Assembly (NCBI RefSeq): GCF_003610375.1
Contig: NZ_RAPZ01000011.1
Coordinates: forward strand, 124,001 to 188,000
Reading direction: 5' to 3'
DNA: 64,000 bases
Source: Sphingomonas sp. PP-CC-1A-547
GTDB taxonomy: Bacteria > Pseudomonadota > Alphaproteobacteria > Sphingomonadales > Sphingomonadaceae
In this document: positions 6,741 through 15,591 of the stretch, in pieces
Layout: every line of letters begins with the position of its first letter
Position numbering within the stretch: position 1 is the stretch's first letter
Made by a program: the position numbers and the translations under genes
Notes under the pieces: model-generated
Database searches by the model: none
The model's input: only the letters and a program-made list of their open reading frames with translations
What the model was told of the DNA's origin: nothing

Positions 6741-9653
6741 ATGCGTATGACCGCATATCTGTTGTCCGCCGTCGCGACTGCGGCCATCGTCACGCCGGCA
6801 TTCGCGCAACAGGCGACGTCCACCGTCGAAGCGCAGGCGTCGCCCTCGCAGGGTACCGCCAACGCATCGGTTGCCGGCCAGACCAACGCTGCAACGGACG
6901 CCGACACCACGCGGGCGGCGAGCGCCAACGCCGGGATTCAGGGTAACGCCAGCGACATCGTCATCACTGCGACGCGCCGTTCCGAGCGTCTGTCGAACGT
7001 GCCAATCGCGGTTTCGGCAGTCGGTCAGGAAGCACTGCAGAATTCGGGCGGCAGCGACATCCGCTCGCTCAACCAGCTTGCGCCGTCGTTGCTGATCTCT
7101 TCGACCGGTAACGAATCGAACGCGTCCGCGCGTATTCGCGGAATCGGTACGGTCGGCGACAATCCCGGCCTCGAAAGCTCGGTCGCGGTCTTTATCGACG
7201 GTGTCTATCGCAGCCGCACCGGCGTCGGTCTCAACGAACTGGGCGAGATCGACCGGGTTGAAGTTCTTCGCGGACCGCAGGGCACATTGTTCGGGCGTAA
7301 TGCTTCGGCGGGGTTGATCAACATCATTACACGGTCGCCCGAGTTCGACTGGCATGGCAACGCCGAGGCGACCTATGGCAATTACGACCAGAAGCGCCTT
7401 GCGGGCGGCATCACCGGCCCGTTGATCGCCGACACGCTCGCCTTCCGGGTTGACGGCGTCTACGTGAATCGCAACGGCTTCTACAAGAACGTCACCGCGG
7501 CCAACGGCAGCGAGAGCCGGGTCAACGACCGCGATCGGTATTTCGTCCGCGGCCAGTTGCTGTTCAAGCCGACCGATACCTTGAGCTTCCGCTTGATCGG
7601 CGACTATTCGCACCGCAAGGAAAGCTGCTGCGGCGCGGTCTATTACAACCAGGTCGAGACGACCGATCCCACCCCGAACGCAGCCGGCGTCGCGCCGTTC
7701 TTCGCCACCGTCAACACCGATGGCGCGGTCACGAACAACACGACGAACCGCATCGTCGACATCCTGCGTCGCCAAGGTGCGGTGTTCCCGCTGGCCGGCA
7801 ACACGCCTGATCCGTTCAGCCGCGACGTCGCGATCACGCCCGGCCAGACCTTCCGGAATACGACCAAGGATTACGGCGGCTCGCTGCAGGCCGACTGGGA
7901 TCTCGGTGGCGCGACGTTGACGTCGATCACTGCGTATCGCCAGTACAAGTCGGGCAATGCGGGCGATGTCGATTATACCAATGTCGATCTCACGCACCGT
8001 GCGGCGGACGGCAATGCCTACCGCCAGTTCAAGACCTTCACACAGGAAGCCCGCCTCCAGGGTTCGCTGTTCAACGACAAGCTCGACTGGCTGGTCGGCG
8101 GCTTCTACTCGAACGAGAAGCTCAAGCTGGTCGATAACGTCGTCTTCGGCGCGCAATACGGGCAGTTCGCGGCCTGCCGCCTCGTCGCGACGGTCAGCCC
8201 GAATGCCGTGCTGCAGAACCAGAACAATCCAGGCTGCATGAGCGCGGCCGGACGCGCGACGATCGCCGGCGCCTTTGGCCCAGCTGGCGGCCTGATCACG
8301 TCGGCGCTCGACCGCCTGACCGGTGGGGTCGGTCTCGGTGGCGGGGTCAACAACGTCGGCGACTCCGGCTCGATCTACCGCCAGAAGAGCGAGAACTACG
8401 CGTTCTTCACGCACAACATCCTGCATCTGACCGACACGTTGTCGCTGACCGGCGGTCTTCGCTACACGCACGAAACGAAGAAGTTCAACGCGAAGTTCAA
8501 CAACAACAACACGGTCTGCCCGATCCAGCAGGCGGCACTCGCGCCCCTCACGCAGTCGCAGAGCGGCGCCACGGCGTTCGCGCAGGGCATCGTGACCTTG
8601 ACCTGCACCGGCAACTCCAGCCCGGCGTTGAACGCGCTGAACCTCAACGACAGCTTCGGCGATGGCGAGTTCACCGGCACGGCGGTCCTGTCGTGGAAGC
8701 CGTTCACCAAGCTGCTGACCTACGCGTCGTTCGCCAAGGGCTACAAGGCGGGCGGCTACAACCTCGACCGCTCGGATCTGGGCGGGGTAAACGGCGTGCT
8801 GACGCCGCGGACCAATGCCGACGCACCGGGCCTGCGCTTCAACGCCGAGAAGGTGAACAATTACGAGCTCGGGGCGAAGTTCAACACGCGCGGCTTCACG
8901 TTCAATGTCGCCGCGTTCCGCGAGGAGTTCACCGACTTCCAGCTCAACACCTTCAACGGCTCGATCTTCGTCGTGCAGAACATCGAAGCGTGCAAGGACA
9001 GCCTGGGCGGCCTCGATAGCGACAACGGGTTCAATCCGGTCACTGGTGCGCAGACCGGAGGGTGCCCGACCAACCGTTCGAAGAAGCCGGGCGTGATCTC
9101 GCAGGGCGTTGAGCTGGAAGCGACGATGTCGCCGATCAAGCAGGTCACGTTCACGGCAGGCTATACCTACGCGGATACCCATTTCCGCAAGAACCTGATC
9201 GGCAGCTCGACCACCGGCGAGCCGCTCGACCGCGCACTCTTCCTGCTGCCGGGCAGCCAGTTGTCGAACGCCCCCAAGAACGTCGTCACGACGTCGTTCG
9301 CCTGGACGCCGGATCTCGGCTCGAACGGTATGTCGGGGCTGATCTATGTCGATAGCCGCCTGTCGTCGGACTATAATACCGGTTCCGATCTGGCGCCGGA
9401 GAAGAAGCAGGACGGCTTCGCCGTGGTGAATGCCCGCGTTGGCCTGCGCGGCAAGGACCAGGCTTGGGCACTCGAGTTCTGGGCACAGAATGTGTTCAAC
9501 AAGAACTACATCCAGGTCGCGTTCAACACGCCGTTCCAGGGTGCCGGGTCTTCGGCCAACGTCGCAGCCTATGGTGGCACCGGCAACGCGCTCTACTCGG
9601 CATTCCTCGCCGAGCCACGCACCTACGGCCTGACGCTGCGCTCGCGCTTCTGA
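6741..9653 (+). CDS. TonB-dependent outer-membrane receptor
   Basis: 970 residues. A Sec signal peptide (MRMTAYLLSAVATAAI...PAFA) is followed by a low-complexity Ala/Thr/Asn region, a TonB-box-like DIVITATRR, a plug domain (about residues 75-190, with FIDGVYRSR, EVLRGPQGTLFGRNAS and NIITRSP) and a long beta-barrel ending in a terminal Phe (LRSRF). Such receptors import siderophores, vitamins or oligosaccharides using energy passed on by TonB-ExbBD. The substrate cannot be told. No TonB partner, hydrolase or sigma/anti-sigma pair is adjacent. GGAGAG lies 7 bases before the ATG at 6741; the ATG at 6735 is too close to it. Confidence 0.93.
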   Translation: MRMTAYLLSAVATAAIVTPAFAQQATSTVEAQASPSQGTANASVAGQTNAATDADTTRAASANAGIQGNASDIVITATRRSERLSNVPIAVSAVGQEALQNSGGSDIRSLNQLAPSLLISSTGNESNASARIRGIGTVGDNPGLESSVAVFIDGVYRSRTGVGLNELGEIDRVEVLRGPQGTLFGRNASAGLINIITRSPEFDWHGNAEATYGNYDQKRLAGGITGPLIADTLAFRVDGVYVNRNGFYKNVTAANGSESRVNDRDRYFVRGQLLFKPTDTLSFRLIGDYSHRKESCCGAVYYNQVETTDPTPNAAGVAPFFATVNTDGAVTNNTTNRIVDILRRQGAVFPLAGNTPDPFSRDVAITPGQTFRNTTKDYGGSLQADWDLGGATLTSITAYRQYKSGNAGDVDYTNVDLTHRAADGNAYRQFKTFTQEARLQGSLFNDKLDWLVGGFYSNEKLKLVDNVVFGAQYGQFAACRLVATVSPNAVLQNQNNPGCMSAAGRATIAGAFGPAGGLITSALDRLTGGVGLGGGVNNVGDSGSIYRQKSENYAFFTHNILHLTDTLSLTGGLRYTHETKKFNAKFNNNNTVCPIQQAALAPLTQSQSGATAFAQGIVTLTCTGNSSPALNALNLNDSFGDGEFTGTAVLSWKPFTKLLTYASFAKGYKAGGYNLDRSDLGGVNGVLTPRTNADAPGLRFNAEKVNNYELGAKFNTRGFTFNVAAFREEFTDFQLNTFNGSIFVVQNIEACKDSLGGLDSDNGFNPVTGAQTGGCPTNRSKKPGVISQGVELEATMSPIKQVTFTAGYTYADTHFRKNLIGSSTTGEPLDRALFLLPGSQLSNAPKNVVTTSFAWTPDLGSNGMSGLIYVDSRLSSDYNTGSDLAPEKKQDGFAVVNARVGLRGKDQAWALEFWAQNVFNKNYIQVAFNTPFQGAGSSANVAAYGGTGNALYSAFLAEPRTYGLTLRSRF

Positions 9654-9672
9654 TCGGGTGATTGAATGAAAA

Positions 9673-9705
9673 GCCGGCCCGCAGTTCGCTGCGGGCCGGC
9701 TTTTT
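9673..9705 (+). terminator. Rho-independent terminator after the TonB receptor
   Basis: A perfect 12-bp stem GCCGGCCCGCAG with a TTCG tetraloop, preceded by AAAA and followed by five T. It may also work for the convergent glnD transcript, since the other strand ends in TTTT. Confidence 0.92.
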
Positions 9706-9743
9706 CGTGCTCGAGTCTGTGATCGGGAAATCCCCCTGAACAC

Positions 9744-9828
9744 TCCTTGTTCTCCTGCGAACGCCGGAGTCCAGGATTCCAAGCGCCCCGTTCCTTTACC
9801 CTGGGCTCCCGCTTTCGCGGGAGAACAC
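9744..9828. repeat. Palindromic extragenic element pair, family B
   Basis: Two facing copies of an imperfect palindrome: CCTTGTTCTCCTGCG... (9744-9774) and CTGGGCTCCCGCTTTCGCGG followed by GAGAACA (9799-9828). It lies between the convergent TonB-receptor and glnD genes. Related copies occur at 14111, 37354, 48460, 57884 and 60561. Confidence 0.8.
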
Positions 9829-9835
9829 CGAGGCG

Positions 9836-12583
9836 CTAAGCGGCCAGATCGATCTCTTCGCCTGCCGCCGCCGCCAGCAGGCGTCGCTCCAGCGTCCTCA
9901 ACCGCGCGGGCTGGGTGATCCGATCGCCGGTCAGGTCGGTGACGTAGAAGGTATCCACGGCCCGCTCGCCATAGGTCGCGACGTGCGCGGAGTGGATCGT
10001 CACTTTCGACTGGAACAGCGCGTTGGCGAGCTGGTTGAGCAATGCCGGCCGATCGCGCGCATTGACCTCGACCACGGTGAACCGGTTCGACGCCTTGTTG
10101 TCGACCAGCGCATTCGGCACGATGTCGAACGCCTCGGCACGCGTGCGGGGCAGGGGCTTGGCTACCAGCCGATCGGCGAGCTTGCCGCGGTTTGCGAGTG
10201 CATCTTCGATCGCGGTCTTCAGTCGTGAGAGTTGGCCGGACTCGTCGAACGGCCGCCCGAATGGGTCCTGGACGAGGAAATTATCGATCGCCATTCCGTC
10301 ACGGGTGGTGTGGATCCGCGCATCGATGATGTTGCCGCCGGCAACATGGATCGCGCCGGCAATGCGGTAGAACAGCCCTGGATGATCGGCCGCATAGATC
10401 GTCACCAGCGTCGCACCGCGCCCTGGATAGACGTGTGCATCGATCGCAAGCTGCGCGTCGCCGGTATTGGCGAGGAAGCGCGCGTTGTGTGCGAGTACGT
10501 CCTCGGGTTCGGCGATCCAATAGGCTTCGGGCAGGCGGTGGACGAGCGTTGCGAAGATCTCCTCGCTCCAGCCGAGTTCCTCGCGAAGATGCGCCTGCTT
10601 GGCCGCGATGCGTTCGGCACGGCCTTTCTGCTTGTGACCGAGTCGTAGCACTTCCTCCGCCGATTCGTAGAGGTCGCCGAGCAACTGGCGTTTCCAGCCG
10701 TTCCACACGCCCGGCCCGACGGCGCGGATGTCGACGATCGTCAGCGTGAGCAGTAGGCGGAGGCGCTCCGGGCTCTGCACAACGTCGCAGAAATCGAGGA
10801 TCGTCTTGAAGTCGCTGAGGTCGCGCTTGAACGCGGTCGCCGACATCAGCAGATGCCAGCGCACCAGCCATGCGACGGTCTCGGTCTCGGCAGGCGTCAG
10901 GCCGAAGCGTGGGCACAGGCGCTGCGCCACCTCCGCCCCGAGGATCGAATGATCGCCGCCGCGGCCCTTGGCGATGTCGTGCAGCAAGACCGCAACGTAC
11001 AGCGCGCGCCGCGACACGATCTGCTCGAAGATCGCACTGGCGAGCGGGTGGTCCTCCTTTAGCGTGCCGTTCTCGATCCGCGCGAGCAGACCGATGGCGC
11101 GGATGGTGTGCTCGTCGACGGTGTAGTGATGATACATGTCGAACTGCATCTGCGCGACGACGCGCGCGAAATCGGGTACGAACCGGCCGAACACCCCAGC
11201 CTCGTTCATCCAGCGGAGCACGAGTTCTGGATCGCGGGGCGAGGTCAGCACGTCGAGGAACAGCGCGTTCGCCGTCGGGCTGTTGCGGACGTCGTCGACC
11301 AGCTTGGCATCCCGCGCGGCGGCGCGCATCGCGAGCGGGTGGATCTCGACGCCGTGCTTGTCGGCGAGCTGGAAGATCTCGATCAGCCGTTCGGGATCGG
11401 CTCGGAAGAAGTCGTCGCTCGGCAATGCGAGCCGCCCGCGATCGAGCACGAAGCCGTTGAGCTTGCGCGGTGAGCGACGGATCGTCGGCAGGCCGAAACG
11501 CCGTCCCCGCGCCGCGAATTTCTCGTCGAGATGCGCGAGGAAGACGCCACTGAGCGTGCCGACAGTCTTCGCCTGCAGGAAATAGAACTGCATGAACCGC
11601 TCGACCTTCGACTTGCCGGGTCGGTCGGAGAACCGCATTCGGTCGGCGATCTCGCGTTGCAGGTCGAAGGTCAGCCGATCCTCGGCGCGGCCGGTGATGC
11701 TGTGCAGGTGGCAGCGCACCGCCTGGAAGAAATTGTCGGCGCGGTGGAACAGCCGATATTCGGCCTTGGTGAACAGCCCGACCTCGACCAGTTCGGCGGC
11801 GCGCTGGACGTCGTAGATGTATTTGCCGATCCAGAAGAGCGCGTGGAGATCGCGCAGGCCGCCCTTGCCTTCCTTGACGTTGGGTTCGACGACGTAGCGC
11901 GTGTCGCCCATCTTCCGATGTCGTGCGTCGCGTTCGGCGAGCTTGTCTGCGATGAAGGTGCGTGCGGTGTCGGCCTGGACTTCCGTCTTGAAGCGGTGCG
12001 ATGCCTGCTCGTACAGGTCGGTGTCGCCGCAGACGTAGCGTGCCTCGAGCAACGCGGTGCGGACGGTGACGTCACTCTTGGCCTGGCGGACCATTTCGTC
12101 GAGCGAGCGGCTGGACTGGCCGAGCTTCAGTCCGAGATCCCATAGCGCGTAGAGCATTGATTCGATCACGCGCTCGGCCCAGGGCGTCTGCTTGCCGGGG
12201 GTCAGGAAGCCGATGTCGACGTCCGAATGCGGCGCCATTTCCGCGCGGCCATAGCCGCCGACCGCGATAAGCGTGAGGCGCTCGCCCGAGGTGGGATTGG
12301 GCAGGGGGTAGAGCCGCTGTGTCGTGAAATCGAACAGGATGCGGAGCAGCGCGTCGATCAGGTATGCCTGCGCACTCGATGCTTCCAACCCGCGCGATGG
12401 GTGTTCGACGAGACGACGTTCGACTTCTACCCGGCCTTTCTCCAGCGCGGCCTTCAGAAGCGTGGTCGCTTCGCGGCGTAGCGCGGTGGGGTCGACACCC
12501 TCCAGCGCGGCGATGGTTTCGGCGACGGCGCGGCGATCGATGATCGCGCGACGGTTGGGGAGGTGATCGAAGCGGCCGGACAT
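9836..12583 (-). CDS. glnD: Bifunctional PII uridylyltransferase / uridylyl-removing enzyme
   Basis: 915 residues in the expected order: nucleotidyltransferase domain with GGYGRAEMAPHSDVD (about 109-123; metal-binding D121 and D123), the GlnD linker, an HD domain (DEHTIRAIGLL... LHDIAKGRGGDHS) and two C-terminal ACT domains (TLVTIYAADHPGLFYRIAGA and VVEVNARDRPALLNQLANA). It uridylylates or de-uridylylates PII proteins in response to glutamine, which binds the ACT domains. The ATG at 12583 is the start that matches the family N-terminus. It is divergent from hom with 91 bases between them. Confidence 0.96.
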   Translation of the reverse strand: MSGRFDHLPNRRAIIDRRAVAETIAALEGVDPTALRREATTLLKAALEKGRVEVERRLVEHPSRGLEASSAQAYLIDALLRILFDFTTQRLYPLPNPTSGERLTLIAVGGYGRAEMAPHSDVDIGFLTPGKQTPWAERVIESMLYALWDLGLKLGQSSRSLDEMVRQAKSDVTVRTALLEARYVCGDTDLYEQASHRFKTEVQADTARTFIADKLAERDARHRKMGDTRYVVEPNVKEGKGGLRDLHALFWIGKYIYDVQRAAELVEVGLFTKAEYRLFHRADNFFQAVRCHLHSITGRAEDRLTFDLQREIADRMRFSDRPGKSKVERFMQFYFLQAKTVGTLSGVFLAHLDEKFAARGRRFGLPTIRRSPRKLNGFVLDRGRLALPSDDFFRADPERLIEIFQLADKHGVEIHPLAMRAAARDAKLVDDVRNSPTANALFLDVLTSPRDPELVLRWMNEAGVFGRFVPDFARVVAQMQFDMYHHYTVDEHTIRAIGLLARIENGTLKEDHPLASAIFEQIVSRRALYVAVLLHDIAKGRGGDHSILGAEVAQRLCPRFGLTPAETETVAWLVRWHLLMSATAFKRDLSDFKTILDFCDVVQSPERLRLLLTLTIVDIRAVGPGVWNGWKRQLLGDLYESAEEVLRLGHKQKGRAERIAAKQAHLREELGWSEEIFATLVHRLPEAYWIAEPEDVLAHNARFLANTGDAQLAIDAHVYPGRGATLVTIYAADHPGLFYRIAGAIHVAGGNIIDARIHTTRDGMAIDNFLVQDPFGRPFDESGQLSRLKTAIEDALANRGKLADRLVAKPLPRTRAEAFDIVPNALVDNKASNRFTVVEVNARDRPALLNQLANALFQSKVTIHSAHVATYGERAVDTFYVTDLTGDRITQPARLRTLERRLLAAAAGEEIDLAA

Positions 12584-12674
12584 AGCGCCCAGATAGGGGC
12601 GCCGCGCGCGTGCGTCATCAGGATTGCGCAAACGCCCGCCGAAACGTAACCGGACGCGCGAGTGGAGGACGAAA

Positions 12675-13964
12675 ATGAGCGAACCATTGCGCGTGGCCCT
12701 TGCGGGGCTGGGAACCGTCGGCGGCGGTGTGATCCGATTGCTGAATGCGAACCGCGAGTTGATTGCACGGCGGGCAGGTCGCGAGATTGAGATCGTCGCG
12801 GTTTCCGCGCGTGATCGCGGCAAGGATCGCGGCGTCGATCTGTCGCGGTTCGCGTGGGTCGACGATACGACCGCATTGGCGAAACAGCCGGGGGCGGACG
12901 TCGTGGTCGAACTGATTGGGGGATCCGACGGACCAGCGCTGACGCTCGCGCGGAGCACACTGGGGGCGGGGCGGAGTTTCGTCACCGCGAACAAGGCGAT
13001 GATCGCGCACCACGGGCTCGAACTCGCGCAGGCAGCCGAAGGGGCAGGCGTCGCGCTGAAGTTCGAGGCCGCGGTCGCGGGCGGCATACCGGTCATCAAA
13101 GGCCTGCGTGAAGGCGCCGCGGCGAACGAGATCGCGCGTGTTTACGGGATCCTCAACGGCACCTGCAATTTCATCCTCTCGAAGATGGAATCGGAAGGTC
13201 GCGATTTCGCCGAGGTTCTCGCCGAGGCGCAGGCGCTGGGGTTTGCGGAATCCGATCCGAGTTTCGACATCGACGGCGTCGATGCGGCGCACAAGCTGTC
13301 GATCCTGGCGGCGGTCGCGTTCGGGACGCAGCCGGCGTTCGACGACGTCGCGATCAGTGGCATCCGGCATCTGCTCGGCGCCGATATCGCCGAGGCGGCG
13401 GCGCTGGGGTATCGGGTGCGACTGCTCGGGCTGGCGGAAGCGGGCGCGGACGGACTGTTCCAGCGTGTCCATCCGCATCTGGTGCCGATCGATCATCCGC
13501 TGGCGCACGTCACCGGATCGCTCAACGCTGTCGTGGCGGAAGGCAATTTCGTCGGTCGCCTGTTGTTCCAGGGTGCGGGTGCGGGCGATGGTCCGACCGC
13601 TAGTGCGGTAGTGGCGGACCTGATCGACATCGCGCGCGGCGAGTTCGGCCCGCCGTTCGCGATGCCGGTCGTCTCGCTGACGGCGGCACCCAAGGCGGAC
13701 AGCGGCGAGCGGCGGGGGCGTGCGTATCTGCGCTTCACCGTGGCGGATCGAGTCGGGGTACTTGCGGAGATCGCGGCGGCGATGCGCGACGCGGGTGTCT
13801 CGATCGAGAGCTTGATCCAGCGCGGGGCGATTGCGGACGGCAGCGTTCTCGTCGCGATCGTGACGCACGAGAGCCCGGAACGCTCGATCGCGCAGGCGCT
13901 GGAGAAGCTACGGGGGTCGCAGAGCCTCGTGGGGCAGCCGATGTGGATGCATATTCTGGATTGA
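12675..13964 (+). CDS. hom: Homoserine dehydrogenase
   Basis: 429 residues: NAD(P)-binding GLGTVGGGV near the N-terminus (11-19), the catalytic homoserine dehydrogenase domain (GILNGTCNFILSKME, ESDPSFDIDGVDAAHKL), and a C-terminal ACT domain (about 345-425: RFTVADRVGVLAEIAAAM), where threonine feedback normally acts. It reduces aspartate semialdehyde to homoserine on the route to threonine and methionine. GGAGG lies 6 bases before the ATG. No other threonine-pathway gene is adjacent. Confidence 0.95.
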   Translation: MSEPLRVALAGLGTVGGGVIRLLNANRELIARRAGREIEIVAVSARDRGKDRGVDLSRFAWVDDTTALAKQPGADVVVELIGGSDGPALTLARSTLGAGRSFVTANKAMIAHHGLELAQAAEGAGVALKFEAAVAGGIPVIKGLREGAAANEIARVYGILNGTCNFILSKMESEGRDFAEVLAEAQALGFAESDPSFDIDGVDAAHKLSILAAVAFGTQPAFDDVAISGIRHLLGADIAEAAALGYRVRLLGLAEAGADGLFQRVHPHLVPIDHPLAHVTGSLNAVVAEGNFVGRLLFQGAGAGDGPTASAVVADLIDIARGEFGPPFAMPVVSLTAAPKADSGERRGRAYLRFTVADRVGVLAEIAAAMRDAGVSIESLIQRGAIADGSVLVAIVTHESPERSIAQALEKLRGSQSLVGQPMWMHILD

Positions 13965-13985
13965 GGGTCTGCCAGTCCTCGAACA

Positions 13986-14094
13986 CCACCACCCCGGCGA
14001 AGGCCGGGGCCCAATTGGAAAGGTCGCAGTAACGATACGCGTGCTTCGTTAGCGCCGTCCCTCAATTGGGCCCCGGCCTTCGCCGGGGTGGTGG
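13986..14094. repeat. Long palindromic extragenic element, family A
   Basis: Perfect 32-bp inverted arms (13986-14017 and 14063-14094; core CACCCCGGCGAAGGCCGGGG) around a 45-base centre that holds an inner GTAACGA/TCGTTAG inverted repeat. It follows hom. Related elements lie at 22075, 37213 and 57982. Confidence 0.9.
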
Positions 14095-14110
14095 ACAGCA
14101 AAGCTACCTC

Positions 14111-14172
14111 CCCCTTGTTCTCCCGCGAAGGCGGGAGCCCAGACTGGGTCCCCGCCTTCGCGGGGAAACAAG
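14111..14172. repeat. Palindromic extragenic element pair, family B
   Basis: CTTGTTCTCCCGCGAAGGCG joined almost directly to a facing copy ending CGCGGGGAAACAAG. It sits 17 bases from the family A element, so two element families are stacked in the same gap. Confidence 0.88.
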
Positions 14173-14231
14173 TGAAGAGCGATCGTGCGGAAGTGCGGCG
14201 CCGCGCTACCTTACTTTGCCGCGTCATCCGC

Positions 14232-14660
14232 CTAGTTGACCGTGCCAACGGGGCCATCGAGATCGATCGGCACGCGGCCGCGCTTGTCGGGTTTCTTCGC
14301 GAGGGCGCTTTTGATCAGTCCGACCGCGGCCTTGGCGATTGGGGCGATTGGCGGGCCGAAGCCGACCTGGCATCCTCCCTGCCGCGCCGCACACGGTGTA
14401 TCCGACAATTCCAGTGCACGGACGGCGCTCAGGTTGGGGTTGGAGGCGACGGCGTGATCGGACGGGCCGCGATCGTCGCGCATCGGCAGGCGTGGGGTGG
14501 TCGTCGCGGATTTGCCGCAGACGACGACCTCGTTTCCGTCCTTCGTCTGCGTTGCGCAGGGGTCGACGAGGATCGAAAAGCGCTCCGGCACTGGCGGTGC
14601 CGCAGGCGCAGCGGTGGTGGCGGACGCCTGGAGCAGCGCAGACAGGATTATGGCGAGCAT
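14232..14660 (-). CDS. Small exported protein with a VVCG motif
   Basis: 142 residues with a signal peptide (MLAIILSALLQASATTAAPA), four cysteines (35, 48, 90, 97) and the motif GNEVVVCG followed by RLPMRDDRG. The neighbouring upstream protein has the matching motif DITVCGLRTADRFRVPL, so the two look like diverged paralogues. I have seen this cysteine motif in other small periplasmic sphingomonad proteins, but none with an assigned function. AAGGAC lies 6 bases before the ATG and overlaps the upstream stop region, so the pair is an operon. Confidence 0.72.
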   Translation of the reverse strand: MLAIILSALLQASATTAAPAAPPVPERFSILVDPCATQTKDGNEVVVCGKSATTTPRLPMRDDRGPSDHAVASNPNLSAVRALELSDTPCAARQGGCQVGFGPPIAPIAKAAVGLIKSALAKKPDKRGRVPIDLDGPVGTVN

Positions 14661-14670
14661 GGTCAGGTCC

Positions 14671-15006
14671 TTACGGCGCGGGCTTGCGGAACGACGTGCC
14701 GCCTTCACCGCCGACGGTCATGGTGACACCCGCCATCCCGCCGCCGACCTGAAATGGGCTGAGATCGGCGAGCGGCGAGGTGCGATTGAGCAGGCGAGTA
14801 CGTTCGTTGCGGATGCTTTCGTGCTTTGGGTCGCCGGCATCATGTACCACTAATGGAACGCGAAAACGGTCGGCGGTTCGCAATCCGCAGACGGTGATGT
14901 CGGTCTCGTCGGCGCTCTGGATACAAGGTTGCTCCGCCGCCATGCGAGCCTTCGCGGTTGCCATCAGCGGGTCTTCGATCAGTATCGACAACAGCGTGAC
15001 CAGCAT
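14671..15006 (-). CDS. Small protein with a TVCG motif, paralogue of its neighbour
   Basis: 111 residues starting MLVTLLSILIEDPLM, with cysteines at 28 and 40 in CIQSADETDITVCG followed by RTADRFRVPL. The hydrophobic N-terminus is short, so export is likely but not certain. GGGAG lies 6 bases before the ATG at 15006. The stop codon is 10 bases before the next gene's start. Function unknown. Confidence 0.65.
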   Translation of the reverse strand: MLVTLLSILIEDPLMATAKARMAAEQPCIQSADETDITVCGLRTADRFRVPLVVHDAGDPKHESIRNERTRLLNRTSPLADLSPFQVGGGMAGVTMTVGGEGGTSFRKPAP

Positions 15007-15061
15007 CGGCGTCTCCCGGACTGACACGCAGACTGGCCGCGATCGTCCGAAGGAGCAAGCG

Positions 15062-15493
15062 TCATTGCTCGATCTTGGCGACCCCGAGCCGGGGGATGTC
15101 GATCGCTGGGCAGCGATCCATGACGACCTGCAATCCTGCGGCTTCGGCACGCGCCGCCGCTTCTTCATTGACGACGCCAAGCTGCATCCACACCGCCTTG
15201 GCGCCCACCGCGATCGCCTGATCGACCGCTTCATCGGCCGCGGCCGAGTTGCGGAAGATGTCGACGATGTCGATCGGGTCACCGAGTTGCGATAGGTCTC
15301 GGAAAACGAACTCTCCATGGACATGCTCGCCGGTAATCTGCGGGTTTACCGGGATTACGCGGTAACCATGCGCCTGGAGCTTGGCCATCACGCCGTAGGA
15401 AGGACGATCGGGGCGGTCCGAGGCGCCAATCATCGCGATCGTGCGGGCGTTTTCGAGCAAAGACTTGATGTCGGCATCGGCGGTCAACGGCAT
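15062..15493 (-). CDS. CoA-binding domain protein (YccU-like)
   Basis: 143 residues forming one Rossmann-type CoA-binding domain as in the alpha subunit of succinyl-CoA synthetase: TIAMIGASDRPDRPSYGVM, VIPVNPQITGEHVHG, and the C-terminal VVMDRCPAIDIPRL. Proteins of this size bind CoA in crystal structures, but their physiological role is not settled. A GGAGG-like site lies just before the ATG. It is about 100 bases downstream of apbC on the same strand. Confidence 0.85.
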   Translation of the reverse strand: MPLTADADIKSLLENARTIAMIGASDRPDRPSYGVMAKLQAHGYRVIPVNPQITGEHVHGEFVFRDLSQLGDPIDIVDIFRNSAAADEAVDQAIAVGAKAVWMQLGVVNEEAAARAEAAGLQVVMDRCPAIDIPRLGVAKIEQ

Positions 15494-15591
15494 CGATGCC
15501 TCCTGCGAGAAGAAACCTGGTCCGCTCGTACCGCGACTCTACGCGTCGGGTACGACCGGTAATCAGACAACGTGGATCAGGCCTGCGGGTT

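Noticed and set aside
6681..9782. A very long open frame on the minus strand opposite the TonB receptor
   Set aside because: High-GC sequence gives long antisense frames. Its translation is Arg/Val-rich with no family motif, while the plus strand encodes a clear receptor with signal peptide, plug and barrel.
13986..14094. Repeated palindromes as a CRISPR array
   Set aside because: Elements are inverted pairs of different families scattered between genes; there are no regular spacers and no cas genes.
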